From: Candidatus Bathyarchaeota archaeon
GTDB taxonomy: Archaea > Thermoproteota > Bathyarchaeia > TCS64
Assembly: GCA_016934355.1 (NCBI GenBank)
Contig: JAFGTA010000046.1
Coordinates: forward strand, 1 to 10,633
Direction: 5' to 3'
Length of the DNA: 10,633 nt
The notes under the pieces are model-generated. The model was not told the origin of the DNA, did not search any database, and worked only from the letters and a program-made list of their open reading frames with translations. A program made the translations under genes and the position numbers. Positions 1 to 7,074 of the stretch are shown here, piece by piece. How positions within the stretch are numbered: position 1 is the stretch's first letter; each line of letters begins with the position of its first letter.

Positions 1-192
1 GTCATCCCGTGTCCTAACTGAGGCGAAAGGGGCTTCGACCGGCCCGAAGATGTCGAATACTGTTCCCACCCTCTTGCCTTTGGCGTCGAACACCGGCTCG
101 CCGATGCGTGTCTCGGCTTCGAGCTTTACGATGAGGTTACCTGTGCTGGGTGACCTGTGCATCACGTCGCCGAGTTTGCCTCTGAGCTTCAT
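1..192 (-). CDS. gar1: H/ACA RNA-protein complex component Gar1 (partial, C-terminus off the left edge)
   Basis: The first 64 codons are present; the gene continues beyond base 1. The product reads MKLRGKLGDVMH... and later VFDIFGPVEAPFASV, the beta-barrel signature of the Gar1/Naf1 fold (a G-x-V-x-D-I-F-G-P-V segment followed by a short hydrophobic strand). Known role of the family: Gar1 binds the pseudouridine synthase Cbf5 in H/ACA guide RNPs and helps substrate loading and product release during rRNA pseudouridylation. The ATG at 192-190 overlaps the srp19 stop codon in an ATGA junction (192-189), so the two are probably translationally coupled. The order S8e-SRP19-Gar1 is known from other archaea, often followed by transcription factor B; that next gene would lie outside this window (inference). 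Confidence 0.9.
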   Translation of the reverse strand, partial: MKLRGKLGDVMHRSPSTGNLIVKLEAETRIGEPVFDAKGKRVGTVFDIFGPVEAPFASVRTRDD

Positions 193-464
193 TGCCTCTT
201 CAGCTCCCCTAAAATCTGTTCAATGACACGGGTCTTGGAGCCCTTCTTGTCGACGAGAACGACGCCTGTGGGCTTCCACGGGTGCTTGCTGTAGGCGCCA
301 GGCTGCAGTAGGGGGTTGAGCCCAAGTTTGGCGGCGGCCCTCTCGATCTCATCTGCTGTGGGGTCCCGGATGGCCTTGCTTCTGGGTACTCTTCTTCCAC
401 CTCCGCGGCTGTACCTTACGTCGAAGTATGCTGGGTAGATGCGGAGTTTTCCCCTTCCCCTCAT
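189..464 (-). CDS. srp19: Signal recognition particle 19 kDa protein (SRP19)
   Basis: A 91-residue basic protein, the normal size for archaeal SRP19. The N-terminal part (about residues 8-35) has the family core IYPAYFDVRYSRGGGRRVP, in which the Tyr/Phe-Asp stretch and following basic loop contact SRP RNA. Residues 60-70 (YSKHPWKPTGVVLV) are the second RNA-binding segment. Known role: SRP19 binds helices 6 and 8 of 7S RNA and allows SRP54 to join, for targeting of secretory and membrane proteins. The ATG at 464-462 is the only sensible start because an in-frame TGA lies three codons upstream. No strong Shine-Dalgarno sequence is visible. It lies 43 bases after the S8e stop and overlaps gar1 by 4 bases, so it is mid-operon. 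Confidence 0.95.
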   Translation of the reverse strand: MRGRGKLRIYPAYFDVRYSRGGGRRVPRSKAIRDPTADEIERAAAKLGLNPLLQPGAYSKHPWKPTGVVLVDKKGSKTRVIEQILGELKRQ

Positions 465-507
465 TGTGGTTCACTAGAATCTGGTGCCGGCTCCCCGGCT
501 AAAGGTG

Positions 508-888
508 TTACTCTTCGACGGCTACCGCGTTGAGGGCGCCGTCTTGGCCCGGCCTGGAGACGATCCTGGCCAGCCCTTTCTCGGTTCGGATGATGGTGCC
601 CTTGGTGATGACGCCTCTGCGGTTGTAGTCTGCGTTGGCTGGGTTCCTTATCACGTCCACTATGTCGAGGCGCTCGGTCTGGCCGTTGGGGTACGATACG
701 TTTACTGCGCTGGCTTTGACCAGCTTGACCTTCTCAATGCGTGCCCTGCCGCTTACCTTCTTGCGCTGGGTGTCGCCGAAGATGGTCTCGACGGTATGCC
801 TGCCCTGCTCGTGCACGCGTTTGGTTCGGTAGGCTCTTTTTCTGCCGCCTGTCTTCTTCTTCTTTGTGAGGTTATCGTGCCATGCCAA
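508..888 (-). CDS. rps8e: 30S ribosomal protein S8e
   Basis: A 126-residue basic protein with the S8e hallmarks: an N-terminal basic patch with KKKKTGGRKR (the family's T/S-GGR motif, about residues 9-18), a TGD-like segment around IFGDTQRKKV, NPANADYNRRGVITKG in the second half, and a C-terminal RIVSRPGQDGALNAV. Archaeal S8e is usually 120-130 residues. It is a small-subunit protein without a bacterial counterpart. The start is TTG at 888-886, because the frame closes at TAG only seven codons further upstream and offers no ATG or GTG. An AAGAGG Shine-Dalgarno sequence sits at 903-898, 9 bases before the TTG. The ATG at 883 is out of frame. It is the first gene of the minus-strand operon S8e-SRP19-Gar1 and is transcribed from the TATA element near 930-937. 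Confidence 0.95.
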   Translation of the reverse strand: MAWHDNLTKKKKTGGRKRAYRTKRVHEQGRHTVETIFGDTQRKKVSGRARIEKVKLVKASAVNVSYPNGQTERLDIVDVIRNPANADYNRRGVITKGTIIRTEKGLARIVSRPGQDGALNAVAVEE

Positions 889-927
889 CGTGGTTTTCCT
901 CTTGTTCTAGCACTATGACTGGAAGGG

Positions 928-944
928 GGTATAAAAACGTTTTA
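928..944 (-). promoter_or_regulatory. Proximal promoter of the S8e operon (BRE + TATA box)
   Basis: On the minus strand this reads TAAAACG followed by TTTTTATACC, a good archaeal box A with an A-rich BRE in front. Its centre near 933 predicts a start of transcription about 25 bases downstream (near 908), giving a leader of roughly 20 bases that contains the AAGAGG ribosome-binding site of the S8e TTG start. It is the closest of four related elements in this intergenic region. Assignment is by position and consensus only. Confidence 0.7.
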
Positions 945-1004
945 CCGTCGTGAGCTGTGCCCGATTTTCGGCGTTTCTCTAATTGGCCTGTACTCAAATA
1001 ACTG

Positions 1005-1018
1005 GGTATAAGCGTTTT
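1005..1018 (-). repeat. Second copy of the BRE/TATA-like repeat upstream of S8e
   Basis: On the minus strand it reads AAAACGCTTATACC. It shares AAAACG and TTATACC with the proximal S8e promoter, 77 bases away, and differs mainly in having one rather than three bases between the two halves. It may be an upstream alternative promoter of the S8e operon or a protein-binding site. A small hairpin (GGCGA, 6-base loop, TCGCC, at 1041-1056) lies between this copy and the next. Confidence 0.5.
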
Positions 1019-1062
1019 CTGGAGAGAATTTATGTCGTCGGGCGATGGTTTTCGCCGCTGTT

Positions 1063-1076
1063 GGTATAATCGTTTT
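1063..1076 (-). repeat. Third copy of the BRE/TATA-like repeat upstream of S8e
   Basis: On the minus strand it reads AAAACGATTATACC, 13 of 14 bases identical to the copy at 1005-1018 and 58 bases from it. It has the form of a BRE-TATA pair but no open reading frame lies within the next 150 bases on that strand, so it would have to drive a long S8e leader, a non-coding transcript, or serve as a binding site. Confidence 0.5.
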
Positions 1077-1133
1077 TTTTATTTTGTTTGCCTGTTAAGC
1101 TGTTTTATGTTTTGATCCCTGTATTTTTAGGGT

Positions 1134-1150
1134 GGTATAAGATGGTTTTA
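1134..1150 (-). repeat. Fourth, diverged copy of the BRE/TATA-like repeat
   Basis: On the minus strand it reads TAAAACC, then ATC, then TTATACC. The TTATACC half is exact and the AAAACG half has one change. The 3-base spacing matches the proximal promoter copy. It lies 71 bases from the third copy. A weaker fifth match (AAAACGATTAAC on the minus strand, about 1367-1378) has lost the TATA half. Confidence 0.4.
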
Positions 1151-1379
1151 TCTAGCTACTCGTTGAGGTGTTTTCACTGTGACCGAGAATTTTTCGCGGG
1201 TGCCGGGTACAGGTATGTTTTTGCTGGTCAGCTCTACTTTTTTCGTGGTTTATCTTCGTTTCTAGTTCTTGGCGTGGTAGTGCTGAGTGTCTCTGGAAGA
1301 TTATTGTGATGTGAATACGAGGTGTTCTAATTAGTAGACTGAGAAGTCACAGTTTCTATGAGCCTTGTTAATCGTTTTT

Positions 1380-1422
1380 AAAAGGAGTTTAATATTTTGT
1401 ATATATTATTATACTGATTAAT
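1380..1422 (+). promoter_or_regulatory. Promoter of the response regulator-helicase-kinase operon
   Basis: A purine run AAAAGGAG (1380-1387) followed directly by TTTAATAT (1388-1395) has the form of an archaeal BRE plus TATA box, centred about 31 bases before the ATG at 1423. A second A/T-only candidate, TATATA at 1400-1405, is about 20 bases before the ATG. Either would give a leaderless or nearly leaderless mRNA, in line with the absence of a Shine-Dalgarno sequence next to the ATG. Confidence 0.6.
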
Positions 1423-1821
1423 ATGGCGTACAAGGTAGTCGCTATCGATGACGATGCAGATCTTTTGAGACTTGTGAGGATCAAGCTGACGAAGGAAGGC
1501 TTCGAGGTGTTTACCGCTGTTGACGGCGAGGAGGGTGTGTCCACGGTTCTCAGGGAGAAACCCGACGTTATGATCATCGACATAATGATGCCGAAGAAAG
1601 ACGGGTACCAGGTGCTGACCGAGGTAAGGGAGAAGATGGGCAAGAAAACACCAGTCGCCATCATGTTAACGGCGAAAGCCGAGACCAAGGACATCGTCAA
1701 GGGGCTTGATGCCGGCGCTGATGATTACATCACCAAGCCGTTCAGCCCACGGGAGCTCATAGAGAGGATCAACGTCGCTCTGCTGAAACGTGGAAAAGAC
1801 GCTCCCAGCTTCAAGAAGTAG
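1423..1821 (+). CDS. Single-domain response regulator (CheY-like receiver)
   Basis: A 132-residue protein that is a complete receiver domain with no output domain. All catalytic positions are present: the acidic pocket D9-D10-D11, phospho-acceptor D53 in the strand VMIIDIMMP, T83 in MLTAK, and K105 in ITKPF. The helix after GADDY and the KPFSPRELIERI ending are typical of the OmpR/CheY-type receiver family. It is presumably phosphorylated by a histidine kinase, most likely the one encoded at 5439-6929 in the same operon (inference). It must signal by protein contact, since there is no DNA-binding domain. The ATG lies just downstream of TATA candidates, suggesting a leaderless start. The helicase gene follows after 15 bases, so the two are almost certainly co-transcribed. 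Confidence 0.93.
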   Translation: MAYKVVAIDDDADLLRLVRIKLTKEGFEVFTAVDGEEGVSTVLREKPDVMIIDIMMPKKDGYQVLTEVREKMGKKTPVAIMLTAKAETKDIVKGLDAGADDYITKPFSPRELIERINVALLKRGKDAPSFKK

Positions 1822-1839
1822 AGGAGTTGAATCCTGTTG
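1821..1839 (+). promoter_or_regulatory. Ribosome-binding site deciding the TTG start of the helicase
   Basis: GAGGAG at 1821-1826 overlaps the last base of the response regulator stop codon. Its GGAG core is exactly 10 bases before TTG at 1837-1839. The nearby ATG at 1841 is out of frame, and a TTG at 1827 is also out of frame, so TTG 1837 is the best supported start. Confidence 0.65.
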
Positions 1840-4800
1840 GATGAAGAGCCTTTCGACGTTGAGGAAGAGGTCTCAACTATAGTGAACTCTCCGCGGATGG
1901 AGCCTCTATCGGCTCTGTCCTGTGTGATCCCCGCGGCGGGGGCGCCGCCTCGGAACTACTGGGTGGCATATAACTTCGCTTCGAGGCTCCACAACGACTT
2001 CATCCGTCACAGGGAAGACGCGAACCAGAAGGGAATGGTCCAGTGCTTCTACCTTCTAGCACGGTACTATGGACGCACCCTGGGGATTCTCAGGGACGCC
2101 CTCCGCAGGGGAAACGAGGAGCTGGTCAACGCCACGCTGAGGAACCTCGTGATTCTTCACCAGCCGCTTTACTTGATGAGAGATGTTGCCCCAACCGATA
2201 TTCCCTTGGTTCTGACGCTGAACAAGAATACATCCGAGCATTTCTTCCGTGACATCCTGATGGAGGCGCTGAGCGACGCGGATTCCTCGATTACCTTAGA
2301 GGCGCTAATCGAGCACGCTCAAGAGATGCATCTGATTCATCGGATGGAGAAGCAGATCGTTCTCACGCATATTGAAAACCTGGTCTCCAGGGGACACGTC
2401 CGGCAAACCGGTGAAAGATACAGGATCGAGAGCATACCCTACAACTACCTGAACATGGATCACGCTAACCTTGAAGCTTTACTCGGCACGAGAATATACA
2501 GAGAGTTCGAGGAAAATGGGTTCCTCGGTCTCTCCGACATCGTGAACCGGAAAAACGCGTTCAGGACCTTCTTCCAGCGGTTCTCGGGCTGCAGCCCCGA
2601 CATGGCAGACCTATTCATAGCCGCTGCGACAGAGATCACCCGACCAATTCAGCTCGGTAGAAGTCAGTTGTGGCAGTACGCCGACATCATAGGCAGCCCG
2701 CACCCGCGACCGTATCAGCGGGATGCTTACGCGATATTCAAAGGGTATGGGTATCAAGGCGCGTTGATCGAGGCTCCCACAGGCAGCGGTAAGACCCTCA
2801 TGGGGTTGATGTGTATTCAGGACTGGCTTAGAACTCTTTCCAGAGGTGAGTCCATCCTCATACTGGTGCCGACCTCCAACTATGTTCAGCAGTGGGTGGC
2901 GGAAACCTGCTACAAGGATATCGGCTTGAAGATGCCGATAGATGAACTATTCACCGGCACCCCAAGCACATATGAGGCCGAGCGCCGCCGATCCGGGGCT
3001 GCGCCGCCGATACTCATTATGACCTATACCTCTCTGGCTCAGCTGGGGTCGCCCACCGGGAAGGGAGGGTTCGACAAAGTCTCTGTAGAGAAGTTCCTTC
3101 AGGCAAGCAACGTCCAGTACGTGATACTTGATGAGGTGCACAAGGTCGCGGACAACATGAAAAGCGTGTCCGCTGACGTCGCCCGTCTATTAACTGAGTG
3201 GCTTCACGACGGTAGTCTGCGTGGGTTAATCGGGTTCTCGGGCACCGCCGAGACGTACCGCGACAGGTTCCCGCTTCTGGGGCTTCAACTCGTATACGTC
3301 ATGCCCCCGGCTGACCTGATAGCGTATGGCTTCGTGGCTCCATTCGCCGAGCTGGGTGTTCCCTTCTCCTACTCGGACCGGGAGAAACGAGTGCTTGACC
3401 TCCTGGACCTGTACAAGGAGCAGATCAGGGCGTTCATTAACCTAATCGGGGTCCAGTACCTCATAGACTCGTTCAAATCCCTCCCAATGGATCAGCGGGT
3501 GCTCCTCGGGAAACACCTCGACATGTATGAAGCTCAGCGAGACCAGGAAGGCGCCCTAAGGAAAAGGTTCAGAGACTGGGAGCAGTTGAAAGAGATCTCC
3601 CTAAACGAGCTGAACCTGGTGGTCATAACGCAGACACTGAAAAAGATGTCAGACGCGGAGCTCGTTGAAGACGCTGTACGAGACAGCGAAGCCCGAGACA
3701 TGTTCAAGGATATCGTAAGTAGCTTGAACACAGTTCGAGACGAACTGAAAGATCTGGTTTACTTCCAGGACCTCTCACTTAGACTGGACTCCGACGGCTA
3801 TGGGTACACGTTCCAGCCAGTAGAGCTAAGGCAGCCTGTCACCCGGAAAGCTAAACAAAACCTCAAAGACGCGTTAGCATCGACCATCTTGGGTCTCTAT
3901 AATAGCCTGCGTAACTTCTATTTCCGCATCGGCGAGGGCAGGCTGGACACCATCAACTCGATCATAGAGGCGGAGTACAGGACACGCCCCGTCTCAGGTG
4001 TCATCGTCTTCGATAACGCCAAACGAATCAAATGGGAAGAAGCCGTGGCCGCCCCCGGCTACACAGGGGTGGCAGGCGTCTTCTCCCAGATGCTGGGCGA
4101 CCCGACGCTCACCCCGTTGGCCGCGTTATCCAGCGAGGTCTACATGCCTTGGAGCGACGAGAACCCGCTTCCAGCCCAGATATCAGGGTTCATCAAAGAG
4201 GAGATCATGGTAAAGGAGCTGGGGGACTCGTTCTTCGGTCTCGTAACAAGCCGAATAGCTATTCCCCCTGAGCAGTTGAACGATTTGAGGAGCTTCTTCA
4301 ACGATACCCTCTCTGAGTATGTTACACGTCTTCACGGCGTTGGCTCCAAGAGACCCGGCGAGTTCACTAAACGTGTGTTAGCGAAGTTTGAAACCAGAGT
4401 CAGCAAGCTAAATCTAGGCAGATCGGGTCAGCTACTGAAGGCGCGGCTGAGCCTCCATAACAACGTGCTCCGACGATGGGTGGACAACTTCTATGACTAC
4501 GCGATAATATCCCGGTACTTCGATGAAGCCCACGAGGCGAAGCTCAGGCAAGCCAGTGGTAGAGTCCGGCAGTTCTACGTCGTAAAGATGCCGGGCGGAG
4601 AGAAAAAACTCCTCATGTATAACCTGATGTCAAAGGTTTTCGACGCACCCAGCCTACCCGTGAACGTGATAATAGTCTCGTCGTGGGCGAGGACAGGCTG
4701 GAACGTCATAAAGCCAAACATACTCATAGACGCCACAGCGACGAGAGACGTGACTGCCTGGCAGCAGCTACGAGGCAGAGCCATGAGGGCGCGGCGAACA

Positions 4801-5436
4801 TGGGATAAGAGAGCCTACGAGCTCATCACCCTGCTGCTGGGAACACAGATCAAAGGCATCAGGGGAAGCGCCTATGATCTTCCGGCCGACGTTCTGGCTG
4901 ACGCCCAGGACGTTAACGACGTCCAGTACGTGGAAATCCTCCTCGAGCCTGAACGACAGCTTCTGCGGGACTCGTACCATAACGGACGAAGCGAAGGCGT
5001 AGACCCCGTGCAGGTGGACAAGATCAACGAGGGGCGGCTCAGCGACTTCACGCAGGATGAAAGAGAAAACCTCGCGGTCGACCTGATGCTCTACCGGAAC
5101 AAGGTTACCCATATCTTTGAGCTGGTGAAAGCCTACGGAAGCACCAAACAGGTCACATATAACAGGGCGACGAGGACGTGGATACGCACCGAGAGCATAG
5201 CTTTGAAACACATGCACGAGTACTCGGTGAATCCATTCACGGGCGTATACAGCTCAGGCGAAGTGCATGCCCCTCTGCTGTACGCGCAGGACCCGCGAGA
5301 AAACAGTCCATCAAGCCTCATAGGGCTACTCAACGAGAGAATGACCAACCGTGACCCCGTCATAGTGAAAGGCTGGATCAGAGCAGTTGTCACAGATTTC
5401 GCCGACTCTAAGACATCTGAAACAGGAGCCGTCTAG
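1837..5436 (+). CDS. Large superfamily 2 DEAD/DEAH helicase, SSL2/XPB-like
   Basis: A 1199-residue protein. Residues 1-280 are mostly helical and contain a probable winged-helix segment (about 150-195). The helicase core follows: PRPYQRDA (Q/LRPYQ-like, 290-297), Walker A APTGSGKT (313-320, K319), motif Ia LVPTSNYVQQW (343-353), Walker B DEVH (432-435), motif III SGTA (468-471), second RecA lobe starting at GVIVFDNA (721-728), motif V VSSWARTGWN (947-956) and motif VI QQLRGRAMR (976-984). The DEVH box and the segment LIAYGFVAPF after motif III recall the SSL2/COG1061 group. About 200 residues of helical sequence separate the RecA lobes, and another 215 or so lie inside lobe 2 between motifs IV and V. 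Residues 985-1199 are of unknown fold. It should be an ATP-driven nucleic-acid translocase; substrate unknown. It lies between a receiver and a kinase gene, 15 and 2 bases from them. Confidence 0.88.
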   Translation: MDEEPFDVEEEVSTIVNSPRMEPLSALSCVIPAAGAPPRNYWVAYNFASRLHNDFIRHREDANQKGMVQCFYLLARYYGRTLGILRDALRRGNEELVNATLRNLVILHQPLYLMRDVAPTDIPLVLTLNKNTSEHFFRDILMEALSDADSSITLEALIEHAQEMHLIHRMEKQIVLTHIENLVSRGHVRQTGERYRIESIPYNYLNMDHANLEALLGTRIYREFEENGFLGLSDIVNRKNAFRTFFQRFSGCSPDMADLFIAAATEITRPIQLGRSQLWQYADIIGSPHPRPYQRDAYAIFKGYGYQGALIEAPTGSGKTLMGLMCIQDWLRTLSRGESILILVPTSNYVQQWVAETCYKDIGLKMPIDELFTGTPSTYEAERRRSGAAPPILIMTYTSLAQLGSPTGKGGFDKVSVEKFLQASNVQYVILDEVHKVADNMKSVSADVARLLTEWLHDGSLRGLIGFSGTAETYRDRFPLLGLQLVYVMPPADLIAYGFVAPFAELGVPFSYSDREKRVLDLLDLYKEQIRAFINLIGVQYLIDSFKSLPMDQRVLLGKHLDMYEAQRDQEGALRKRFRDWEQLKEISLNELNLVVITQTLKKMSDAELVEDAVRDSEARDMFKDIVSSLNTVRDELKDLVYFQDLSLRLDSDGYGYTFQPVELRQPVTRKAKQNLKDALASTILGLYNSLRNFYFRIGEGRLDTINSIIEAEYRTRPVSGVIVFDNAKRIKWEEAVAAPGYTGVAGVFSQMLGDPTLTPLAALSSEVYMPWSDENPLPAQISGFIKEEIMVKELGDSFFGLVTSRIAIPPEQLNDLRSFFNDTLSEYVTRLHGVGSKRPGEFTKRVLAKFETRVSKLNLGRSGQLLKARLSLHNNVLRRWVDNFYDYAIISRYFDEAHEAKLRQASGRVRQFYVVKMPGGEKKLLMYNLMSKVFDAPSLPVNVIIVSSWARTGWNVIKPNILIDATATRDVTAWQQLRGRAMRARRTWDKRAYELITLLLGTQIKGIRGSAYDLPADVLADAQDVNDVQYVEILLEPERQLLRDSYHNGRSEGVDPVQVDKINEGRLSDFTQDERENLAVDLMLYRNKVTHIFELVKAYGSTKQVTYNRATRTWIRTESIALKHMHEYSVNPFTGVYSSGEVHAPLLYAQDPRENSPSSLIGLLNERMTNRDPVIVKGWIRAVVTDFADSKTSETGAV

Positions 5437-5441
5437 TCTTG
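5425..5441 (+). promoter_or_regulatory. Ribosome-binding site deciding the TTG start of the first histidine kinase
   Basis: AGGAG at 5424-5428 lies within the last codons of the helicase gene. Its GGAG core is 10 bases before TTG at 5439-5441, the same spacing and start codon as for the helicase. The helicase stop (5434-5436) lies between the two, so ribosomes ending the helicase could restart on the kinase. Confidence 0.6.
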
Positions 5442-6929
5442 TCTGTTAAGGGAGAGCTCTCAAAGCTTCACACGTTGGCGCTTCAAGCACTCAGAAATGG
5501 GGTGATAATCGCCGACGCCGAGGGAAAGATACTCTGGGTAAACCGCGCCGTGAACAGGATTACCGGGTACAACGCTTCCGAGTTGGTGGGTTCAAGGTTT
5601 GAGGTTCTTGAACCCGGCGATATGAAAACTCAGTTCAATGAGGTATGGCTGAAAGCCAAGAAAGGAACGCCGTGGACCGGTGAATACGTCATACAGCGGA
5701 AGAGCGGTGAATCCTACTACGAGGAACTAACCATCAACCCCATCAACGAGGGCGGGAAAGTAACCTACTATATCATCATCAAGAGAGACGTCAGCGCGAG
5801 AAAAAGTATCGAGGAGAACCTCAAAATCGCGTTACAGAACCTCGAAAATCAGTACACGGAAGCCGAACGTGCGCGAAGCGAGACCGCCGCGATCCTTGAC
5901 GCCACTACCGAGGCGATGCTTCTGCTGTCCCTCGACAACCGTTTCAGGTGGGTGAACCAAAGGTTTGAGGAGTTCTTTATTCTCAGAGAAGAAGAAGCGC
6001 TTGGCCACACGTTCGCGGAGCTACTTGAACACTTCAAGAAGGTATTCAACGATCCTCAGGGCATCATAGACCGTTTCAACCAAGCCTTCAGCGACGGCAA
6101 CTACAGTTACTCAGAGTTTGTCTCCCAGAACTGGCCCCTCAAACGGGACCTTGAGATATACTCTTCACAGGTTCTGGATGCCGCCGGCTTGATGATCGGC
6201 ACATTATTCGTGTTCAGAGACGTGACGAAGGAGCGTGAGGTAGAGCGTCTCAAATCCGAGTTCATCTCCCTCGTCTCTCACGAACTCAGGACGCCGTTGA
6301 GCAGCCTATCCGGGTACATGGACATGATTCTTGACGGCGACGCAGGTGAGATCAACGACGAGCAGAGGGACTATCTAAAGGTAGCGAAGAGGAACTCAGA
6401 CAAACTAACAAAGCTCGTCGCCGACCTCCTGACGGTTTCAAGAATCGAGGCAGGTGCCATCGAGCTTAACAGGAAGCCGCTTCAACTCGCTGACATAGTA
6501 CGTGACACTGTGGACAACCTTCGTCCGCAATTTAACATTAAGAATCAACGAATCACACTCGAGACACTTGAAGAGGATACCGGCGTCAATGGCGACGCTG
6601 AACGGCTGGGGCAAGTATTCACAAACCTGCTCTCCAACGCGCAGAAATATACCCCGAGCGAAGGGCGCATCACTGTGAAGCTCAGCGTCGAGGGACACCG
6701 GATACGGGCTGATGTCCAGGATACCGGAATCGGGTTAACCCCCTATGACCTGCAGAAACTCTTCACCAAGTTCTTTAGGTCCCGTGACTCCGAGGCTCAG
6801 CAGATCACCGGCGTCGGGCTCGGCCTCTGGATAACCCGGTCTCTGGTTGATATGCACGGCGGAGAGATCACCGTATCCAGCGAATACGGGAAAGGCTCTA
6901 CTTTCACAGTATTTCTACCTAGAGAGTAA
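5439..6929 (+). CDS. Soluble PAS-PAS sensor histidine kinase
   Basis: A 496-residue kinase without membrane segments or signal peptide, so it senses an internal signal. The first PAS domain spans about residues 8-118 (VIIADAEGKILWVNRA, NRITGYNASELVG, then the closing IIIKRDVSARK). A charged coiled-coil linker leads to a second, more diverged PAS at about 142-262, ending in VFRDVTKEREVERLK. The dimerisation and phospho-acceptor domain has SHELRTPL with H281. The ATPase domain has the N box NLLSNAQKYTP (N400), D box DTGIG (D428-G432) and G2 box GVGLGLW (458-464). All catalytic motifs are intact. Start is TTG with a GGAG site 10 bases upstream. It is the last gene of the operon and the obvious phosphodonor for the receiver at 1423-1821. 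The ligand is unknown; no haem or flavin-binding signature could be recognised. Confidence 0.92.
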   Translation: MSVKGELSKLHTLALQALRNGVIIADAEGKILWVNRAVNRITGYNASELVGSRFEVLEPGDMKTQFNEVWLKAKKGTPWTGEYVIQRKSGESYYEELTINPINEGGKVTYYIIIKRDVSARKSIEENLKIALQNLENQYTEAERARSETAAILDATTEAMLLLSLDNRFRWVNQRFEEFFILREEEALGHTFAELLEHFKKVFNDPQGIIDRFNQAFSDGNYSYSEFVSQNWPLKRDLEIYSSQVLDAAGLMIGTLFVFRDVTKEREVERLKSEFISLVSHELRTPLSSLSGYMDMILDGDAGEINDEQRDYLKVAKRNSDKLTKLVADLLTVSRIEAGAIELNRKPLQLADIVRDTVDNLRPQFNIKNQRITLETLEEDTGVNGDAERLGQVFTNLLSNAQKYTPSEGRITVKLSVEGHRIRADVQDTGIGLTPYDLQKLFTKFFRSRDSEAQQITGVGLGLWITRSLVDMHGGEITVSSEYGKGSTFTVFLPRE

Positions 6930-6939
6930 CCACAAAACT

Positions 6940-6962
6940 AGCCCACGTGAAAACGTGGTGCT
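6940..6962 (+). terminator. GAAA-loop hairpin after the first histidine kinase, possible terminator or 3' stabiliser
   Basis: CCACGT (6943-6948), loop GAAA (6949-6952), ACGTGG (6953-6958) form a perfect 6-bp stem. AGC (6940-6942) and GCT (6960-6962) add three pairs across a single bulged T at 6959. It starts 11 bases after the TAA stop. There is no T-tract behind it, and archaeal termination normally relies on T-tracts rather than hairpins, so it may protect or process the mRNA end instead. The 145-base convergent gap holds no other clear element. Confidence 0.45.
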
Positions 6963-7074
6963 ATTTACATGAGGATCTATAAGCCTAACACCTTATACAT
7001 CGTAGGAGTGGATAAGGAACAGCCGAACATGGTACCGCCATCAACGCTATCGATGTCCATATACGTCGTCACCA

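Larger units (their letters stand above)
919..1422. other. Divergent intergenic region, T-rich on the plus strand, no credible gene
   Basis: About 500 bases separate the minus-strand S8e operon from the plus-strand regulator-helicase-kinase operon. The stretch is clearly richer in A/T than its neighbours. It holds four GGTATAA-N-CGTTTT-like repeats, a small perfect hairpin at 1041-1056 and, at its right end, the promoter of the plus-strand operon. A TTG-started frame at 1088-1309 encodes a hydrophobic 73-residue peptide, but its codon use follows the local T-richness, so I do not call it a gene. I see no tRNA or rRNA-like structure. Confidence 0.6.

Noticed and set aside
484..918. Plus-strand open frame of 144 codons
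   Set aside because: It lies antisense to rps8e, which has unmistakable family motifs. The frame exists because of the codon use of the opposite strand.
1088..1309. TTG-started frame encoding a hydrophobic 73-residue peptide with a Cys-x-x-Cys
   Set aside because: Its composition follows the T-rich DNA, third positions do not show the G/C preference of the real genes, no ribosome-binding site precedes it, and it overlaps the fourth TATA-like repeat. A single CxxC is not enough for a zinc site.
4768..5217. Minus-strand open frame of 149 codons
   Set aside because: It is antisense to the helicase C-terminus and has no start signals or recognisable motif; the helicase frame is continuous across it.
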